Positions 26,465 to 35,479 of a stretch of 64,000 bases of DNA are shown in pieces; the first letter of the stretch is position 1, and every line of letters starts with the position of its first letter. The stretch covers positions 124,001 through 188,000 of the forward strand of contig NZ_JAENHL010000003.1 in NCBI RefSeq assembly GCF_016595235.1. Reading direction: 5' to 3'. Made by a program: the position numbers and the translations under genes. Below the pieces are notes generated by a model. That model was not told the origin of the DNA. It worked only from the letters and a program-made list of their open reading frames with translations, and ran no database searches. Origin of the DNA: Taklimakanibacter albus. GTDB lineage: Bacteria > Pseudomonadota > Alphaproteobacteria > Rhizobiales > Aestuariivirgaceae.

Positions 26465-26544
26465 CCCCTTTTTTTCTCCACGAATCGCGTTAGCGTAGGA
26501 CTGCTCACGCGACTAAACGAGCTCCGCTTGAAAGGAGGCCCGCC

Positions 26545-27087
26545 ATGCCGCGACTGTTTACCGGTGTCGAAATCCCGACCGACGTTGCCTTTGAGCTTGA
26601 ACTCATGAAAGGCGGCATCTGGGGCGCTCGCTGGATTGACCGGGACTCCTACCACATCACCCTCAGGTTTATCGGCGATATAGACGACGGATTAGCCCGA
26701 GAAATCGCGGCTGAACTCGATGCCGTGTCGGCCAAGCCGTTCACGCTGAGGCTCAAGGGCATCGATGCTTTCGGTGGCAACAAACCACATTCGCTTTATG
26801 CGGGCGTGGCGGAGTCACCGGAGCTCAGACGACTGCAGAGCACGCATGAGCGCATCTGCCAGATGCTCGGCATGCCGCCCGAGCAGCGTAAGTTCACGCC
26901 GCATGTGACGCTGGCGCGTTTACGCGACACGACGCTCGACCATGTGCATCGCTTCATCGCGGCGCACAGCCTGTTCGCGAGCCGCTTCTTCGAGGTCGAT
27001 CGCTTCGTGCTGTTCTCATCCAGGCCGTCGCGCGGCGGCGGACCTTACGCAGTCGAGGAAGCCTACGCGCTGGGCGCGGCTTTCTAG
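26545..27087 (+). CDS. thpR: RNA 2',3'-cyclic phosphodiesterase
   Basis: The 180-residue 2H-phosphoesterase has its two HxTx motifs: HITL at residue 37 and HVTL at residue 120. It begins [11 protein letters not shown], the usual ThpR start, and GAGGCCCGCC-like GAGG lies upstream. The enzyme opens 2',3'-cyclic phosphates to 2'-phosphates and belonged formerly to the 2'-5' RNA ligase family. The next gene, phhB, follows two bases later. Confidence 0.95.
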   Translation: MPRLFTGVEIPTDVAFELELMKGGIWGARWIDRDSYHITLRFIGDIDDGLAREIAAELDAVSAKPFTLRLKGIDAFGGNKPHSLYAGVAESPELRRLQSTHERICQMLGMPPEQRKFTPHVTLARLRDTTLDHVHRFIAAHSLFASRFFEVDRFVLFSSRPSRGGGPYAVEEAYALGAAF

Positions 27088-27089
27088 CC

Positions 27090-27383
<294 letters not shown>

Positions 27384-27397
27384 GAGAGTTCAATGTC

Positions 27398-27426
27398 TTG
27401 ACGGTGGGGTGGGGAGACCCCATATG
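27398..27426 (+). promoter_or_regulatory. Candidate promoter of the BI-1 family gene
   Basis: TTGACG (27398-27403), a 17-base spacer and CATATG (27421-27426) lie 38 bases before the ATG at 27464. A GGAGGG ribosome binding site follows. Confidence 0.5.
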
Positions 27427-27463
27427 CGATCGGTGTTTCGAATTCCTGGAGGGAGCAACCTAA

Positions 27464-28201
27464 ATGGCTGATGTGAGATATCAAAACCAGGCGCCGACCC
27501 GCGCCGGTACGCAGGCCGAGATCGACCAGGGCCTCAGGTCCTACATGCTCGGCGTCTACAATTACATGGCATCCGGCCTCGCGGTTACGGGCGCGGTGGC
27601 GGCCGGCACTTATATGCTGGCGGTACAGAATGGCCAGCTGACCCCCTTCGGGCAGACGCTCTTCGCCTCGCCCCTGATGTGGGTGTTCGTGCTGGCGCCG
27701 GTCGCGCTGGTGTTTTTCCTGTCCTTCCGCATCCATGCGATGAAGGCGGCCACGGCTCAGATCACTTTCTGGATCTACGCGGCGCTCAACGGCGTGGCCT
27801 TCTCGACGCTCGGCCTCGTCTATTCGGGCAGCAGCATCACCCGGGTGTTCTTCATCTCGGCGGCGACCTTCGGCGCCTTGAGCCTGTGGGGCTATACGAC
27901 CAAGCGCGACCTCACCGGCTGGGGTTCGTTCCTGTTCATGGGCCTTATCGGCATCATCATCGCCAGCATCGTCAACCTGTTCTGGCCGAACGGGGCTCTG
28001 CAATATGCGATCTCGGTGATCGGCGTTCTGGTCTTCGCGGGCCTCACCGCCTACGACACCCAGAAAATCAAGGAGATGTATCTCGAGGCCGATGACGGCG
28101 AGACCATGAGCAAGAAGATCCTCATGGGCGCGCTCAATCTCTATCTCGACTTCATCAACCTGTTCCTCATGCTGCTCCGGCTGTTCGGCAACCGCGAATA
28201 G
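27464..28201 (+). CDS. Bax inhibitor-1/YccA family membrane protein
   Basis: The 245-residue protein has a soluble N-terminus ending DQGLRSYMLGVYNYMASGL and about seven membrane segments. It carries the UPF0005/BI-1 signature regions GLVYSGSSITRVFFISAATFG and GLTAYDTQKIKEMY, with the C-terminal aspartate-containing NLYLDFINLFLMLLRLFG. Family members are inner-membrane proteins, some of them calcium-leak channels. It is a single-gene unit between its own promoter and terminator. Confidence 0.94.
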   Translation: MADVRYQNQAPTRAGTQAEIDQGLRSYMLGVYNYMASGLAVTGAVAAGTYMLAVQNGQLTPFGQTLFASPLMWVFVLAPVALVFFLSFRIHAMKAATAQITFWIYAALNGVAFSTLGLVYSGSSITRVFFISAATFGALSLWGYTTKRDLTGWGSFLFMGLIGIIIASIVNLFWPNGALQYAISVIGVLVFAGLTAYDTQKIKEMYLEADDGETMSKKILMGALNLYLDFINLFLMLLRLFGNRE

Positions 28202-28223
28202 ACCTCGGCGCAAAGAACGACTG

Positions 28224-28255
28224 AAACCCCGGATGGCGACATCCGGGGTTTTTTT
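28224..28255 (+). terminator. Intrinsic terminator after the BI-1 family gene
   Basis: A perfect 11-bp stem (AAACCCCGGAT with ATCCGGGGTTT), a 6-base loop and a run of seven Ts lie 22 bases after the stop codon. The complementary A-run on the other strand means it may also stop the convergent DUF2794 transcript. Confidence 0.92.
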
Positions 28256-28264
28256 GTTGAGGGA

Positions 28265-28666
28265 TCAGACCGTGACCAGCCTTGGCTTGCCGAGGAGGAC
28301 GCGCAGCACCTGGGCCAGGTCGTGGCCGCGCCTAAGGATCATGCCGCTCTGGGCGACGACCGCATAGGCGCCCTGGCGGCGCGCCAAAGTTATGTCCTTG
28401 ACGATACGGTAAAGCGGCATCTCGCTGGCGCGGCGGTAGATCGAGAAGGTGGCGGTATGGATATCGAAATCGAGCGCGTAATCGCGCCATTCGCCTTCGG
28501 CGACCTTCGAGCCGTACAGATTGAGAATAATATTGAGTTCTTTCCGGTCGAAGGCGGTCTTCTTCACCGGCGGGCTGGTATCCCGATTTTCCGAACGAGG
28601 ACCAGCCGCCCGCGCCCGGAAGGAAACTATAGGCTCGAAATCGCTCACCTTGGTCCGCGACTCCAT
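28265..28666 (-). CDS. DUF2794 domain-containing protein
   Basis: The 133-residue protein has the DUF2794 pattern: FDRKELNIILNLYGSKVAEG, EWRDYALDF, FSIYRRASEMPLYRIVK and LRRGHDLAQVLRVL. It is an alphaproteobacterial conserved protein of unknown function, without a signal peptide or membrane segment. It converges on the BI-1 family gene with a shared terminator. Confidence 0.92.
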   Translation of the reverse strand: MESRTKVSDFEPIVSFRARAAGPRSENRDTSPPVKKTAFDRKELNIILNLYGSKVAEGEWRDYALDFDIHTATFSIYRRASEMPLYRIVKDITLARRQGAYAVVAQSGMILRRGHDLAQVLRVLLGKPRLVTV

Positions 28667-28982
28667 TCTTCTTGAGCCAAAGAATGGACCCTCCTCGCCG
28701 CCTTGGCAAGCAGGCCGTGCGGCAGGCCCATCAACTTATTGGAATCGAAGCGATTCAAGCAATTTGACGCTCCAGGTGACCTTACTGGCATGCAATGAAA
28801 GTTTCACATTGCCGCCGCATTCCGGCCCTTTGACAGCCAAACTGGATGGGCACACTCCAATCGTTGCCTCAATGGCCCGGCTGGCACGAAGCATCGGAAA
28901 TCTCAGCCCCCCAGCCCCCCGTAGCCAAGTGCCGCCGGGCCGATACCATCTCCCCTTCTGTGAGTAGAGGCGTATTGAGTTC
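28667..28982. other. Intergenic stretch with no recognised gene
   Basis: This 316-base stretch between DUF2794 and a terminator hairpin has no frame with coding character. A TTGACA occurs at 28829-28834, but no matching -10 box lies at the right distance. Because a terminator stands at its right end with no gene before it, a small RNA could be encoded here. Confidence 0.3.
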
Positions 28983-29014
28983 GCGGCCGGTGGAAACACT
29001 GGCCGCTTTTCTTT
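28983..29014 (+). terminator. Orphan intrinsic terminator upstream of htpG
   Basis: GCGGCCGGTG and CACTGGCCGC form a 10-bp stem with one G-T pair, closed by a GAAA tetraloop and followed by TTTTCTTTT. No coding gene in the plus direction precedes it before the DUF2794/BI-1 terminator at 28224, so it either ends a small RNA or insulates htpG. Confidence 0.75.
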
Positions 29015-29047
29015 TGTAGCCTCCCCATCGTTCCTCGATCGAACACG

Positions 29048-29076
29048 CTTGACGGATCGCCGGCTCTTCCCCAAAT
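29048..29076 (+). promoter_or_regulatory. RpoH (sigma32)-like promoter of htpG
   Basis: CTTGACG (29048-29054), a 14-base spacer and CCCCAAAT (29069-29076) closely match the heat-shock consensus CTTGAAA-N11-16-CCCCATNT and lie 30 bases before the htpG ATG. A heat-shock promoter is expected for this chaperone. Confidence 0.72.
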
Positions 29077-29106
29077 GCCAGCCGGAATTCGGCAGAAGGG
29101 TTGGAT

Positions 29107-31002
29107 ATGGCTGAGAAGAAGAAGGCGAAGACCGGCGAGACGTATTCGCACAATTTCCAGGCGGAGGTCGCGAAGCTCCTGCATCTGATGGTGCATTCGG
29201 TCTATTCCGACCGCGACGTCTTCCTGCGCGAGCTCATCTCCAATGCCGCCGACGCCCTCGACAAATTGCGCTACGAGGCGATCGCCAAGCCCGAGCTGCT
29301 CGCCGGCGCCCCCGATCTCGCCATCACCATCACGCCCGACAAGGCCGCCAAGACCCTCACCGTCGCCGATAACGGCATCGGCATGAGCGAGCAGGAGCTC
29401 ATCGACAATCTCGGCACCATCGCGAAATCCGGTACCCAGGCCTTCATGGAGCAGGCCAAGGACGACAAGGACAAGGGCGGCATCCATCTCATCGGCCAGT
29501 TCGGCGTCGGCTTCTATTCGTCCTTCATGGTCGCGCATAAGGTCGAGGTGACCTCACGCAAGGCCGGAACCGATGAGGCCTTCGCCTGGTCGTCGGACGG
29601 CACCGGCACCTTCACGGTCGCGTCAGTCAAGCCGGAAGCGGCGCCCCTGCGCGGCACCAGCATCGTCCTTCACCTCAAGGAAGACGCGCTCGAATTCCTC
29701 GAGGACTGGAAGATCGAGGAGGTGGTGCGCGCCTATTCAGATCATATCGCGCATCCGATCAGGCTCGCGGCAGGAACCGAAACGACGCGCCAGATCAATG
29801 CGGCCTCCGCTATCTGGACGCGCGCCAAGACCGACATCACGCCCGACCAGTACAAGGAATTCTTCGGTCATATCACCGGCGCCTATTCCGATCCGGCGCT
29901 GACGCTTCACTACAAGGCGGAGGGCCGCAACGAATATACGGTGCTGCTCTTCGTGCCGGGTGAAAAGCCCTTCGATCTCTATGATCCGGAACGGCGCGGC
30001 CGCCAGAAGCTTTATGTCCGCCGCGTCTTCATCACCAGCGATGCCGAGTTGCTGCCGCCTTATCTGCGTTTCGTGCGCGGCGTCATCGACAGCGAGGACA
30101 TGCCGCTCAACATCTCGCGCGAGATGCTGCAGCACAATCCGCAAGTGGCGGCAATCCGCAAGGCGGTCACCAACAAGGTGCTGGCTGAGCTCAAGAAGTG
30201 CTTCGAGACCGAGCCCGAAAAAGCGGCCAAGATCTGGGACGCTTTCGGTCCCGTCATCAAGGAAGGCCTCTATGAGGATATGGAGCGGCGCGACCAGCTG
30301 TTCGAGATCGCGCGTTTCAACACCACCAAACGTGAGGGCGTGACGCTCAAGGACTATATCGCCGATCTGAAGGCCAATCAGACGGCGATCTATTATCTGA
30401 CGGCCGAAGACGCGGCGAAGGCCAAGGCCAGCCCGCAGCTCGAAGGTTTCCGCGCCCGCGGCATCGAGGTTCTTCTCCTCACCGACGCGGTCGACAGCTT
30501 CTGGGTGCGCATGGCGCTGGGCTTCGACGGCAAGCCGTTCAAGTCGGTGACGCAAGGCGCCGCCGATCTCGATCTCATTCCGCTCGTTGAGGAGGCGCCG
30601 AAATCCGACGCCGATGAAGGCGCCACCGCGACACTCATCGCGCTCATCAAGCAGACGCTCGGCGATCAGGTCGGCGACGTGCGCAAATCGGCGCGCCTCA
30701 CCGACAGCCCGGTCTGCCTCGTCGCCAGCGACCAGGGCCTCGACCGCACGCTGGAGAAGCTGCTGGCGCGCCAGGGCACGACCGATGTGAAGGTGACGGC
30801 GCCCATTCTCGAGATCAATGCCGGGCATGCGCTCATCAAGGCTCTGGCCGAGACCGCCAAGAAGTCAGGCGCCTCGGCGGAACTCGGCGATGCCTCGGGC
30901 CTGCTGCTCGATCTCGCCCGCGTGATGGATGGTGAGCGCGTCGCCGATCCGGCGAAATTCGCCGGCTCGGTCAGTGCGCTGATGCAGAAAGCCTACAGCT
31001 AG
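29107..31002 (+). CDS. htpG: Molecular chaperone HtpG (Hsp90)
   Basis: The 631-residue Hsp90 has the N-terminal GHKL ATPase (about 10-220) with HSVYSDRDVFLRELISNAADALDKLRY cited in parts, VADNGIGMSEQELIDNLGTIA and GQFGVGFYSSFMV, a middle domain, and a C-terminal dimerisation domain. It acts as a cytoplasmic ATP-dependent chaperone. The ATG at 29107 is preferred over a TTG at 29101. Family length and motifs are normal. Confidence 0.97.
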   Translation: MAEKKKAKTGETYSHNFQAEVAKLLHLMVHSVYSDRDVFLRELISNAADALDKLRYEAIAKPELLAGAPDLAITITPDKAAKTLTVADNGIGMSEQELIDNLGTIAKSGTQAFMEQAKDDKDKGGIHLIGQFGVGFYSSFMVAHKVEVTSRKAGTDEAFAWSSDGTGTFTVASVKPEAAPLRGTSIVLHLKEDALEFLEDWKIEEVVRAYSDHIAHPIRLAAGTETTRQINAASAIWTRAKTDITPDQYKEFFGHITGAYSDPALTLHYKAEGRNEYTVLLFVPGEKPFDLYDPERRGRQKLYVRRVFITSDAELLPPYLRFVRGVIDSEDMPLNISREMLQHNPQVAAIRKAVTNKVLAELKKCFETEPEKAAKIWDAFGPVIKEGLYEDMERRDQLFEIARFNTTKREGVTLKDYIADLKANQTAIYYLTAEDAAKAKASPQLEGFRARGIEVLLLTDAVDSFWVRMALGFDGKPFKSVTQGAADLDLIPLVEEAPKSDADEGATATLIALIKQTLGDQVGDVRKSARLTDSPVCLVASDQGLDRTLEKLLARQGTTDVKVTAPILEINAGHALIKALAETAKKSGASAELGDASGLLLDLARVMDGERVADPAKFAGSVSALMQKAYS

Positions 31003-31007
31003 CTGAT

Positions 31008-31700
31008 CTATAATTTGAACCGGTAATGGCCGGTGACCGGGTAGGTGAAGAGGATATCCTCGAGCCTGGCGCCGGCGCCGATATTGTGGATGCAGAGCGG
31101 CCGCTTGCCATCGGCGGAGGCGAAGTGGCTGACCAGCGCGATATGCGCAAGATTGCCGGGCAGCATCTGCGAGACGACGTCGCCGGGGCGATAGTCGCGC
31201 GCCGTTTCGGTGACCGGCAGTTCAGCACCCTGTCGGGCGAAGAAGGTCCGCAGATTGGGGACACGCCGGTGATCGATATTGCGGTCCGGCAGCTTGAGGC
31301 CCCAGATGCGCGGATAAGCGGTGAAGTTGTTGCGCATGTCCTCGTGGACGAGTTTCTGGAGATCGACGCTGAAGGCTGAGCGATAGGCTCTCACGATCAC
31401 GTCAGTGCATACGCCGCGCTCCGGCGCGACATCGCCGCCTGGATATTTCAAGGTCACATAGGCCGGATCATAGATCGTGGTGACGCCGATCTGATGCAGT
31501 CCGGCACTGACAAGACGTTCGGCATCGCCTTGGACCTGAGCGAAGACCGGCATATCGCGCGGCGGCTGGCTCGCGGGACCCATGACGGATTGCGCCACGA
31601 CAGTCAGATGGCGGGCGGGGACGAAGCCGGCAATCGCGGCCGTGGCGGCGAGGCCGGCGAGCGGCAGGATGAGCAGTCGACGGGAAACCATGGCCTGCAA
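31008..31700 (-). CDS. DUF1287 domain-containing protein (NlpC-like cysteine fold)
   Basis: The 230-residue protein starts with a membrane or signal segment (LLILPLAGLAATAAIAGFV). The DUF1287 pattern follows: GVTTIYDPAYVTLKYPGGDV, GVCTDVIVRAYR with a conserved Cys, and HIALVSHFASADGKR and CIHNIGAGARLEDILF with conserved His residues. Related proteins have a papain-like fold, so a periplasmic hydrolase or peptidase is plausible but unproven. The start may be two codons later at MVSRRL. It converges on htpG with a five-base gap. Confidence 0.88.
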   Translation of the reverse strand: MQAMVSRRLLILPLAGLAATAAIAGFVPARHLTVVAQSVMGPASQPPRDMPVFAQVQGDAERLVSAGLHQIGVTTIYDPAYVTLKYPGGDVAPERGVCTDVIVRAYRSAFSVDLQKLVHEDMRNNFTAYPRIWGLKLPDRNIDHRRVPNLRTFFARQGAELPVTETARDYRPGDVVSQMLPGNLAHIALVSHFASADGKRPLCIHNIGAGARLEDILFTYPVTGHYRFKL

Positions 31701-31767
31701 TCAGGCCATGGCATTGTGGCAGACTTGCGTCACGATTACCGACCGGCACTTCGTGCCGGACGGAGGA

Positions 31768-32958
31768 TCAGCTCGCGGCCGGCGCCGGAGCGGCTTTGGC
31801 GCGTGCCGAACCGCGATACCAGAGGATGCCGGCAATGAGGACGCCGACGGCCAGGATCGCGATGCCCCAGAGCGGGCGGTAATAGAACCAGCCCAGCGCA
31901 ATGGCGAGCGAACCCATCAGCGCCGTCAGCAGGAACGCGACGAGGCCGGTGCCGAAGCGCACCACATCACCGAAGAACGGCACCACGTCGCCCAGGACAC
32001 CGAAGATGCGCAGGATCAAGGTGAAGCCGATCAGCAGCAGCACAAGGCCCACGGCGCGCAGCACCCAGGTCACGATGGTGTTACCGGTCTGCGCGTCGGC
32101 GAACATCTGCGCGGCGCTGACGATGCCGGTTTGCGTCAGAAAGATCGTCTGGCCGTTCGACGTCACATAGTCGGCAAGGCCGTTGCCTTTCTGGGCGCCG
32201 GCGGCGCTGACCTCAGCAAGGCTCGCCGCCTCATAGGAGATGCGCAGGTCGCCGATCCAGGGCTGCTCGAGATTGTAGCCGATGAAAACACGGCCCTGGT
32301 CGATGCGGGCCGAACGGGTCGGCGCCACGCGGTCCTTGATGCGCACCGCATCGGAGTCGGCCAAGGCAATCGATTTGCGCTCACCGAGGCCGCCGATCTG
32401 TTCGCCGGTCAGGCTGAAGGCGCCGAGATCGCCGGACGCGACGGCGAAGTCACTCGACTTGATCGGCATCGCTGGATTGCCATGGCCGTCCGGCACTTTG
32501 AACTTCGCCGACTCGATCGGCTCGCTCGACCACTCCTTGGCGTATTCATAGGTGGTGACGGTCTCCTCACCACCGCCGAGCTTGGTTTTGGTCTCCGAGC
32601 GCGACGTCTCTTTCCACTGATACATCTCGACCGTGCGGATGAGGCGCACCGCGCCTTCGGCCGCAACACCGAGATCCGCGTCAGCGGGCGTGCCCTTGGG
32701 CGCGAAGGCGCCGGCAATATGGACGAGCTTGCCTTCATTGGCAGGGTCGACCTTGGCCGCATCGACCGAGACGATCGAACCGGCGCCTTCGGTGAGCGCC
32801 CGGTAGGTCTTGATCGCCCGGCCTTCGTTCCAGAACAGCAGGACGAGAGAGGCGGCGACGAGGATGAGTCCGATCACTATGCCGGTCAAAGCCTGCTTCA
32901 GCCGGCTGAACCAGGAGGTCGTGGTGGTCTCGCGATAGGTATTATTGGCTTGCGCCAT
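31768..32958 (-). CDS. TMEM43 family membrane protein
   Basis: The ATG at 32958, behind GGGAGA, gives 396 residues. One N-terminal membrane segment (IVIGLILVAASLVLLFW) is followed by the TMEM43 pattern NEGRAIKTYRALTEGAG, a long extracytoplasmic region and three or more C-terminal membrane segments (about 310-385). TMEM43/LUMA-type proteins occur in eukaryotes and bacteria; the bacterial role is unknown. It is divergent from leuC. Confidence 0.88.
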   Translation of the reverse strand: MAQANNTYRETTTTSWFSRLKQALTGIVIGLILVAASLVLLFWNEGRAIKTYRALTEGAGSIVSVDAAKVDPANEGKLVHIAGAFAPKGTPADADLGVAAEGAVRLIRTVEMYQWKETSRSETKTKLGGGEETVTTYEYAKEWSSEPIESAKFKVPDGHGNPAMPIKSSDFAVASGDLGAFSLTGEQIGGLGERKSIALADSDAVRIKDRVAPTRSARIDQGRVFIGYNLEQPWIGDLRISYEAASLAEVSAAGAQKGNGLADYVTSNGQTIFLTQTGIVSAAQMFADAQTGNTIVTWVLRAVGLVLLLIGFTLILRIFGVLGDVVPFFGDVVRFGTGLVAFLLTALMGSLAIALGWFYYRPLWGIAILAVGVLIAGILWYRGSARAKAAPAPAAS

Positions 32959-33084
32959 GATTTCTCCCTGGGAATCACTGCCGCCCCAGCGGGCGGGGCG
33001 CTGTCTTTGCCCCAGAATCTGGCGTAAGGGAAGCGGGAGGAAGGCCATGCGGCGGCGGCAGGCTTGCCTCCAGGCTTTGGGGGT

Positions 33085-33112
33085 TTGACTCCCTGAGTCC
33101 AGGCGCTAAATA
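33085..33112 (+). promoter_or_regulatory. Candidate leuC promoter
   Basis: TTGACT (33085-33090), a 16-base spacer and TAAATA (33107-33112) lie 35 bases before the leuC ATG. No leader peptide was seen between this promoter and leuC. Confidence 0.5.
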
Positions 33113-33146
33113 GCCGAAACACCTAACCTCCGGACAGGCAAGGCCA

Positions 33147-34550
33147 ATGGCACCGCGTACGCTCTATGATAAGATTTGGGACGATCATCTGGTGGATGAG
33201 CAGCCGGACGGCACCTGCCTGCTCTATATCGATCGCCATCTCATCCATGAGGTGACGAGTCCGCAGGCCTTCGAGGGCCTGCGCATGACCGGCCGCAAGG
33301 TCCGCCATCCCGAGAAGACGCTGGCCGTGGTCGACCACAATGTGCCGACCACCGACCGCAGCCACGGCATCGCCGAGCCGGAAAGCCGCATCCAGGTCGA
33401 GACGCTGGCGCAGAATGCCAAGGATTTCGGCATCGAATATTACAATGAGCGCGACAGCCGCCAGGGCATCGTCCATGTGGTCGGCCCCGAGCAGGGCTTC
33501 ACGCTGCCCGGCACGACCATCGTGTGCGGCGACAGCCATACCTCGACCCACGGCGCTTTCGGCGCGCTCGCCCATGGCATCGGCACGTCGGAGGTCGAGC
33601 ATGTGCTCGCCACCCAGACGCTGATCCAGAAGAAGGCCAAGAACATGCTGGTCCAGGTGGACGGGAAGCTCGCTTCCGGCGCCACCGCCAAAGACATCAT
33701 CCTCGCCATCATCGGCGAGATCGGCACCGCCGGCGGCACCGGCTCGGTCATCGAATATGCCGGCGAAGCTTTGCGCGACCTGTCGATGGAAGGCCGCATG
33801 ACGGTCTGCAACATGTCGATCGAGGGCGGCGCGCGCGCCGGCATGATCGCGCCGGACGAGAAGGCCTATGCCTATCTGAAAGACCGCCCGAAATCGCCCA
33901 AAGGGGCCAACTGGGATGCGGCGCGCCGCTACTGGGACACGCTCCATACCGATGACGGCGCTCATTTCGACCGGGTGGTGAAGCTCGATGCGGCATCGCT
34001 GCCGCCGATCGTCTCCTGGGGCACGAGCCCCGAGGATGTCGTTTCGATCGCCGGCAGCGTGCCCAATCCGGACGACATCCAGGACGAAGGCAAGCGCCAG
34101 TCGAAGTGGCGGGCGCTCGATTATATGGGCCTGAAACCCGGCACCAAAATCACCGACATCCCGCTCGACATGATCTGGATCGGCTCCTGCACCAATGGCC
34201 GTATCGAGGATCTGCGCGCCGTCGCCAAGATCGTCGAAGGCCGCAAGATCCATGAGCGGCTCAAGGGCATGATCGTTCCGGGCTCCGGTCTGGTCAAGGT
34301 CCAGGCCGAGCAGGAAGGCCTCGACAAGATCTTCCGTGCCGCCGGCTTCGAATGGCGTGAGCCCGGCTGCTCGATGTGCCTCGGCATGAATCCCGACCAG
34401 CTCAAGCCCGAGGAGCGCTGCGCCTCGACGTCAAACCGCAACTTCGAGGGCCGCCAAGGCTATAAGGGCCGCACCCATCTGGTGTCGCCGCAAATGGCGG
34501 CGGCGGCGGCCATTGCCGGTCATTTCGTCGACATACGGAACTGGAACTAA
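33147..34550 (+). CDS. leuC: 3-isopropylmalate dehydratase large subunit
   Basis: The 467-residue aconitase-family subunit isomerises 2- and 3-isopropylmalate in leucine synthesis together with LeuD. The start [16 protein letters not shown] is typical. Fe-S cluster ligands are Cys in [13 protein letters not shown] and the two in [11 protein letters not shown]. The active-site region [20 protein letters not shown] is intact. leuD lies 7.3 kb away instead of adjacent. Confidence 0.97.
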   Translation: MAPRTLYDKIWDDHLVDEQPDGTCLLYIDRHLIHEVTSPQAFEGLRMTGRKVRHPEKTLAVVDHNVPTTDRSHGIAEPESRIQVETLAQNAKDFGIEYYNERDSRQGIVHVVGPEQGFTLPGTTIVCGDSHTSTHGAFGALAHGIGTSEVEHVLATQTLIQKKAKNMLVQVDGKLASGATAKDIILAIIGEIGTAGGTGSVIEYAGEALRDLSMEGRMTVCNMSIEGGARAGMIAPDEKAYAYLKDRPKSPKGANWDAARRYWDTLHTDDGAHFDRVVKLDAASLPPIVSWGTSPEDVVSIAGSVPNPDDIQDEGKRQSKWRALDYMGLKPGTKITDIPLDMIWIGSCTNGRIEDLRAVAKIVEGRKIHERLKGMIVPGSGLVKVQAEQEGLDKIFRAAGFEWREPGCSMCLGMNPDQLKPEERCASTSNRNFEGRQGYKGRTHLVSPQMAAAAAIAGHFVDIRNWN

Positions 34551-34656
34551 GTTCCCGTACAAGTGGAATAATCGCCGGCGTAGCAGGTTGGTAACTGTCC
34601 CGGCGATTAACGGTTGATGAACGTCCCATTAAGGGTTATGTCATCAGCGAGGCGCT

Positions 34657-34683
34657 AAGGTTGATTCCAAGTTCAACCTTTTT
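34657..34683 (+). terminator. Probable leuC terminator
   Basis: AAGGTTGA and TCAACCTT form an 8-bp stem with an 8-base loop, followed by a short T-run. A larger inverted repeat of about 10 bp (AATCGCCGG with CCGGCGATT) lies between it and the leuC stop. Confidence 0.65.
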
Positions 34684-34710
34684 ACTTCTGGGTGGCGGGG
34701 AGTTTCTCAG

Positions 34711-34878
34711 GTGATTACTACAGAGTCGGCGGACGCGCGGTTCCTGCGCAAGGTCCTGATTGGTCTTGTCATGCTTACGCTGGCGACCGGTCTCGTGGCG
34801 GCCTATACAACCGTTAACGCCATGACCGCCGAAGGACTGGACCTCTGCGAAGCCACCGGCTTTCTCTGCATGATCTGA
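34711..34878 (+). CDS. Small single-pass membrane protein (55 aa)
   Basis: A GTG at 34711, seven or eight bases after a GGGGAG site, opens a 55-codon frame. The product has a charged N-terminus (ITTESADARFLRK), one clear membrane helix (VLIGLVMLTLATGLVAAYT) and a short tail with two cysteines ending CEATGFLCMI. It ends inside the upstream part of the metallopeptidase frame, suggesting translational coupling. Family unknown. Confidence 0.55.
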   Translation: MITTESADARFLRKVLIGLVMLTLATGLVAAYTTVNAMTAEGLDLCEATGFLCMI

Positions 34879-35270
34879 CGGGTCTCGAAGCCCCGTCGCT
34901 CGAGGATTTTGATGCGCTGGCCCAAGAGGCCTATGCGCGTCTGCCGCGGACCTTCCATGAACTGACCGGCAATATCATCATCCGGATCGAGGATTTTCCG
35001 GAAGACGATGTGCTGCGCGAAATGAAGGCCAACGAGTTCGACCTGCTTGGCCTCTTCCAAGGCACCGGCCTCGCCCATGGCGAAGAGCTGGCGCATACTG
35101 GCATGCTGCCCAATATGGTCTTCCTCTATCGCCGCCCCATTCTCGATTATTGGGCCGAGCACAAGGAAACGCTGGGTGCCGTCATCAGCCATGTCCTGAT
35201 CCACGAGATCGGCCATCATTTCGGCCTGTCGGATGACGACATGGAGCGTCTCGAGCGCCAGGTGCCGTGA
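34866..35270 (+). CDS. Zincin-like metallopeptidase family protein (abnormal start)
   Basis: The family usually has about 130 residues. Here the conserved body begins at LTGLEAPSLEDFDALAQEAY (from 34875) and ends with the zinc motif HVLIHEIGHHFGLSDDD (HExxH plus a third ligand). No ATG, GTG or TTG occurs in frame between the upstream stop at 34815 and the GTG at 35010, which would remove about 45 conserved residues. A CTG at 34866 or 34875, coupled to the preceding small ORF, or a frameshift joining the two frames, would restore the N-terminus. A sequencing error is also possible. Confidence 0.75.
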   Translation: MHDLTGLEAPSLEDFDALAQEAYARLPRTFHELTGNIIIRIEDFPEDDVLREMKANEFDLLGLFQGTGLAHGEELAHTGMLPNMVFLYRRPILDYWAEHKETLGAVISHVLIHEIGHHFGLSDDDMERLERQVP

Positions 35271-35479
35271 TGAGCAAGAACGATCGCGAAGCGGAAGCCA
35301 AGGCGGCGCTGGAGCGCCTCCATCAGCAGTCGGAGAGACTCCTCGGCGCCGAGCCGCCGCCGCGCGATGAGCCCGACGACAAGATCGAGATTCTCGGCAA
35401 ACGCATCGCGCGCGTCCTGTCGATGATCATCATGGCCGGACTCATTTTCTATCTCTGGCGGACTTATTTCAGCGGGTGA
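35270..35479 (+). CDS. Small hypothetical protein with C-terminal membrane anchor (69 aa)
   Basis: The ATG overlaps the metallopeptidase stop by one base (TGATG). The protein is a charged helical region (EAEAKAALERLHQQSERLL) and an acidic linker, then one C-terminal membrane helix (VLSMIIMAGLIFYLW), so it is a tail-anchored type. It is probably co-translated with the metallopeptidase. No family recognised. It overlaps the convergent reductase gene by 11 bases. Confidence 0.72.
   Translation: MSKNDREAEAKAALERLHQQSERLLGAEPPPRDEPDDKIEILGKRIARVLSMIIMAGLIFYLWRTYFSG

Noticed and set aside
31582-33027. 481-codon plus-strand frame opposite the TMEM43 gene
   Set aside because: The minus-strand TMEM43 protein has membrane segments and family pattern; the plus frame has none.
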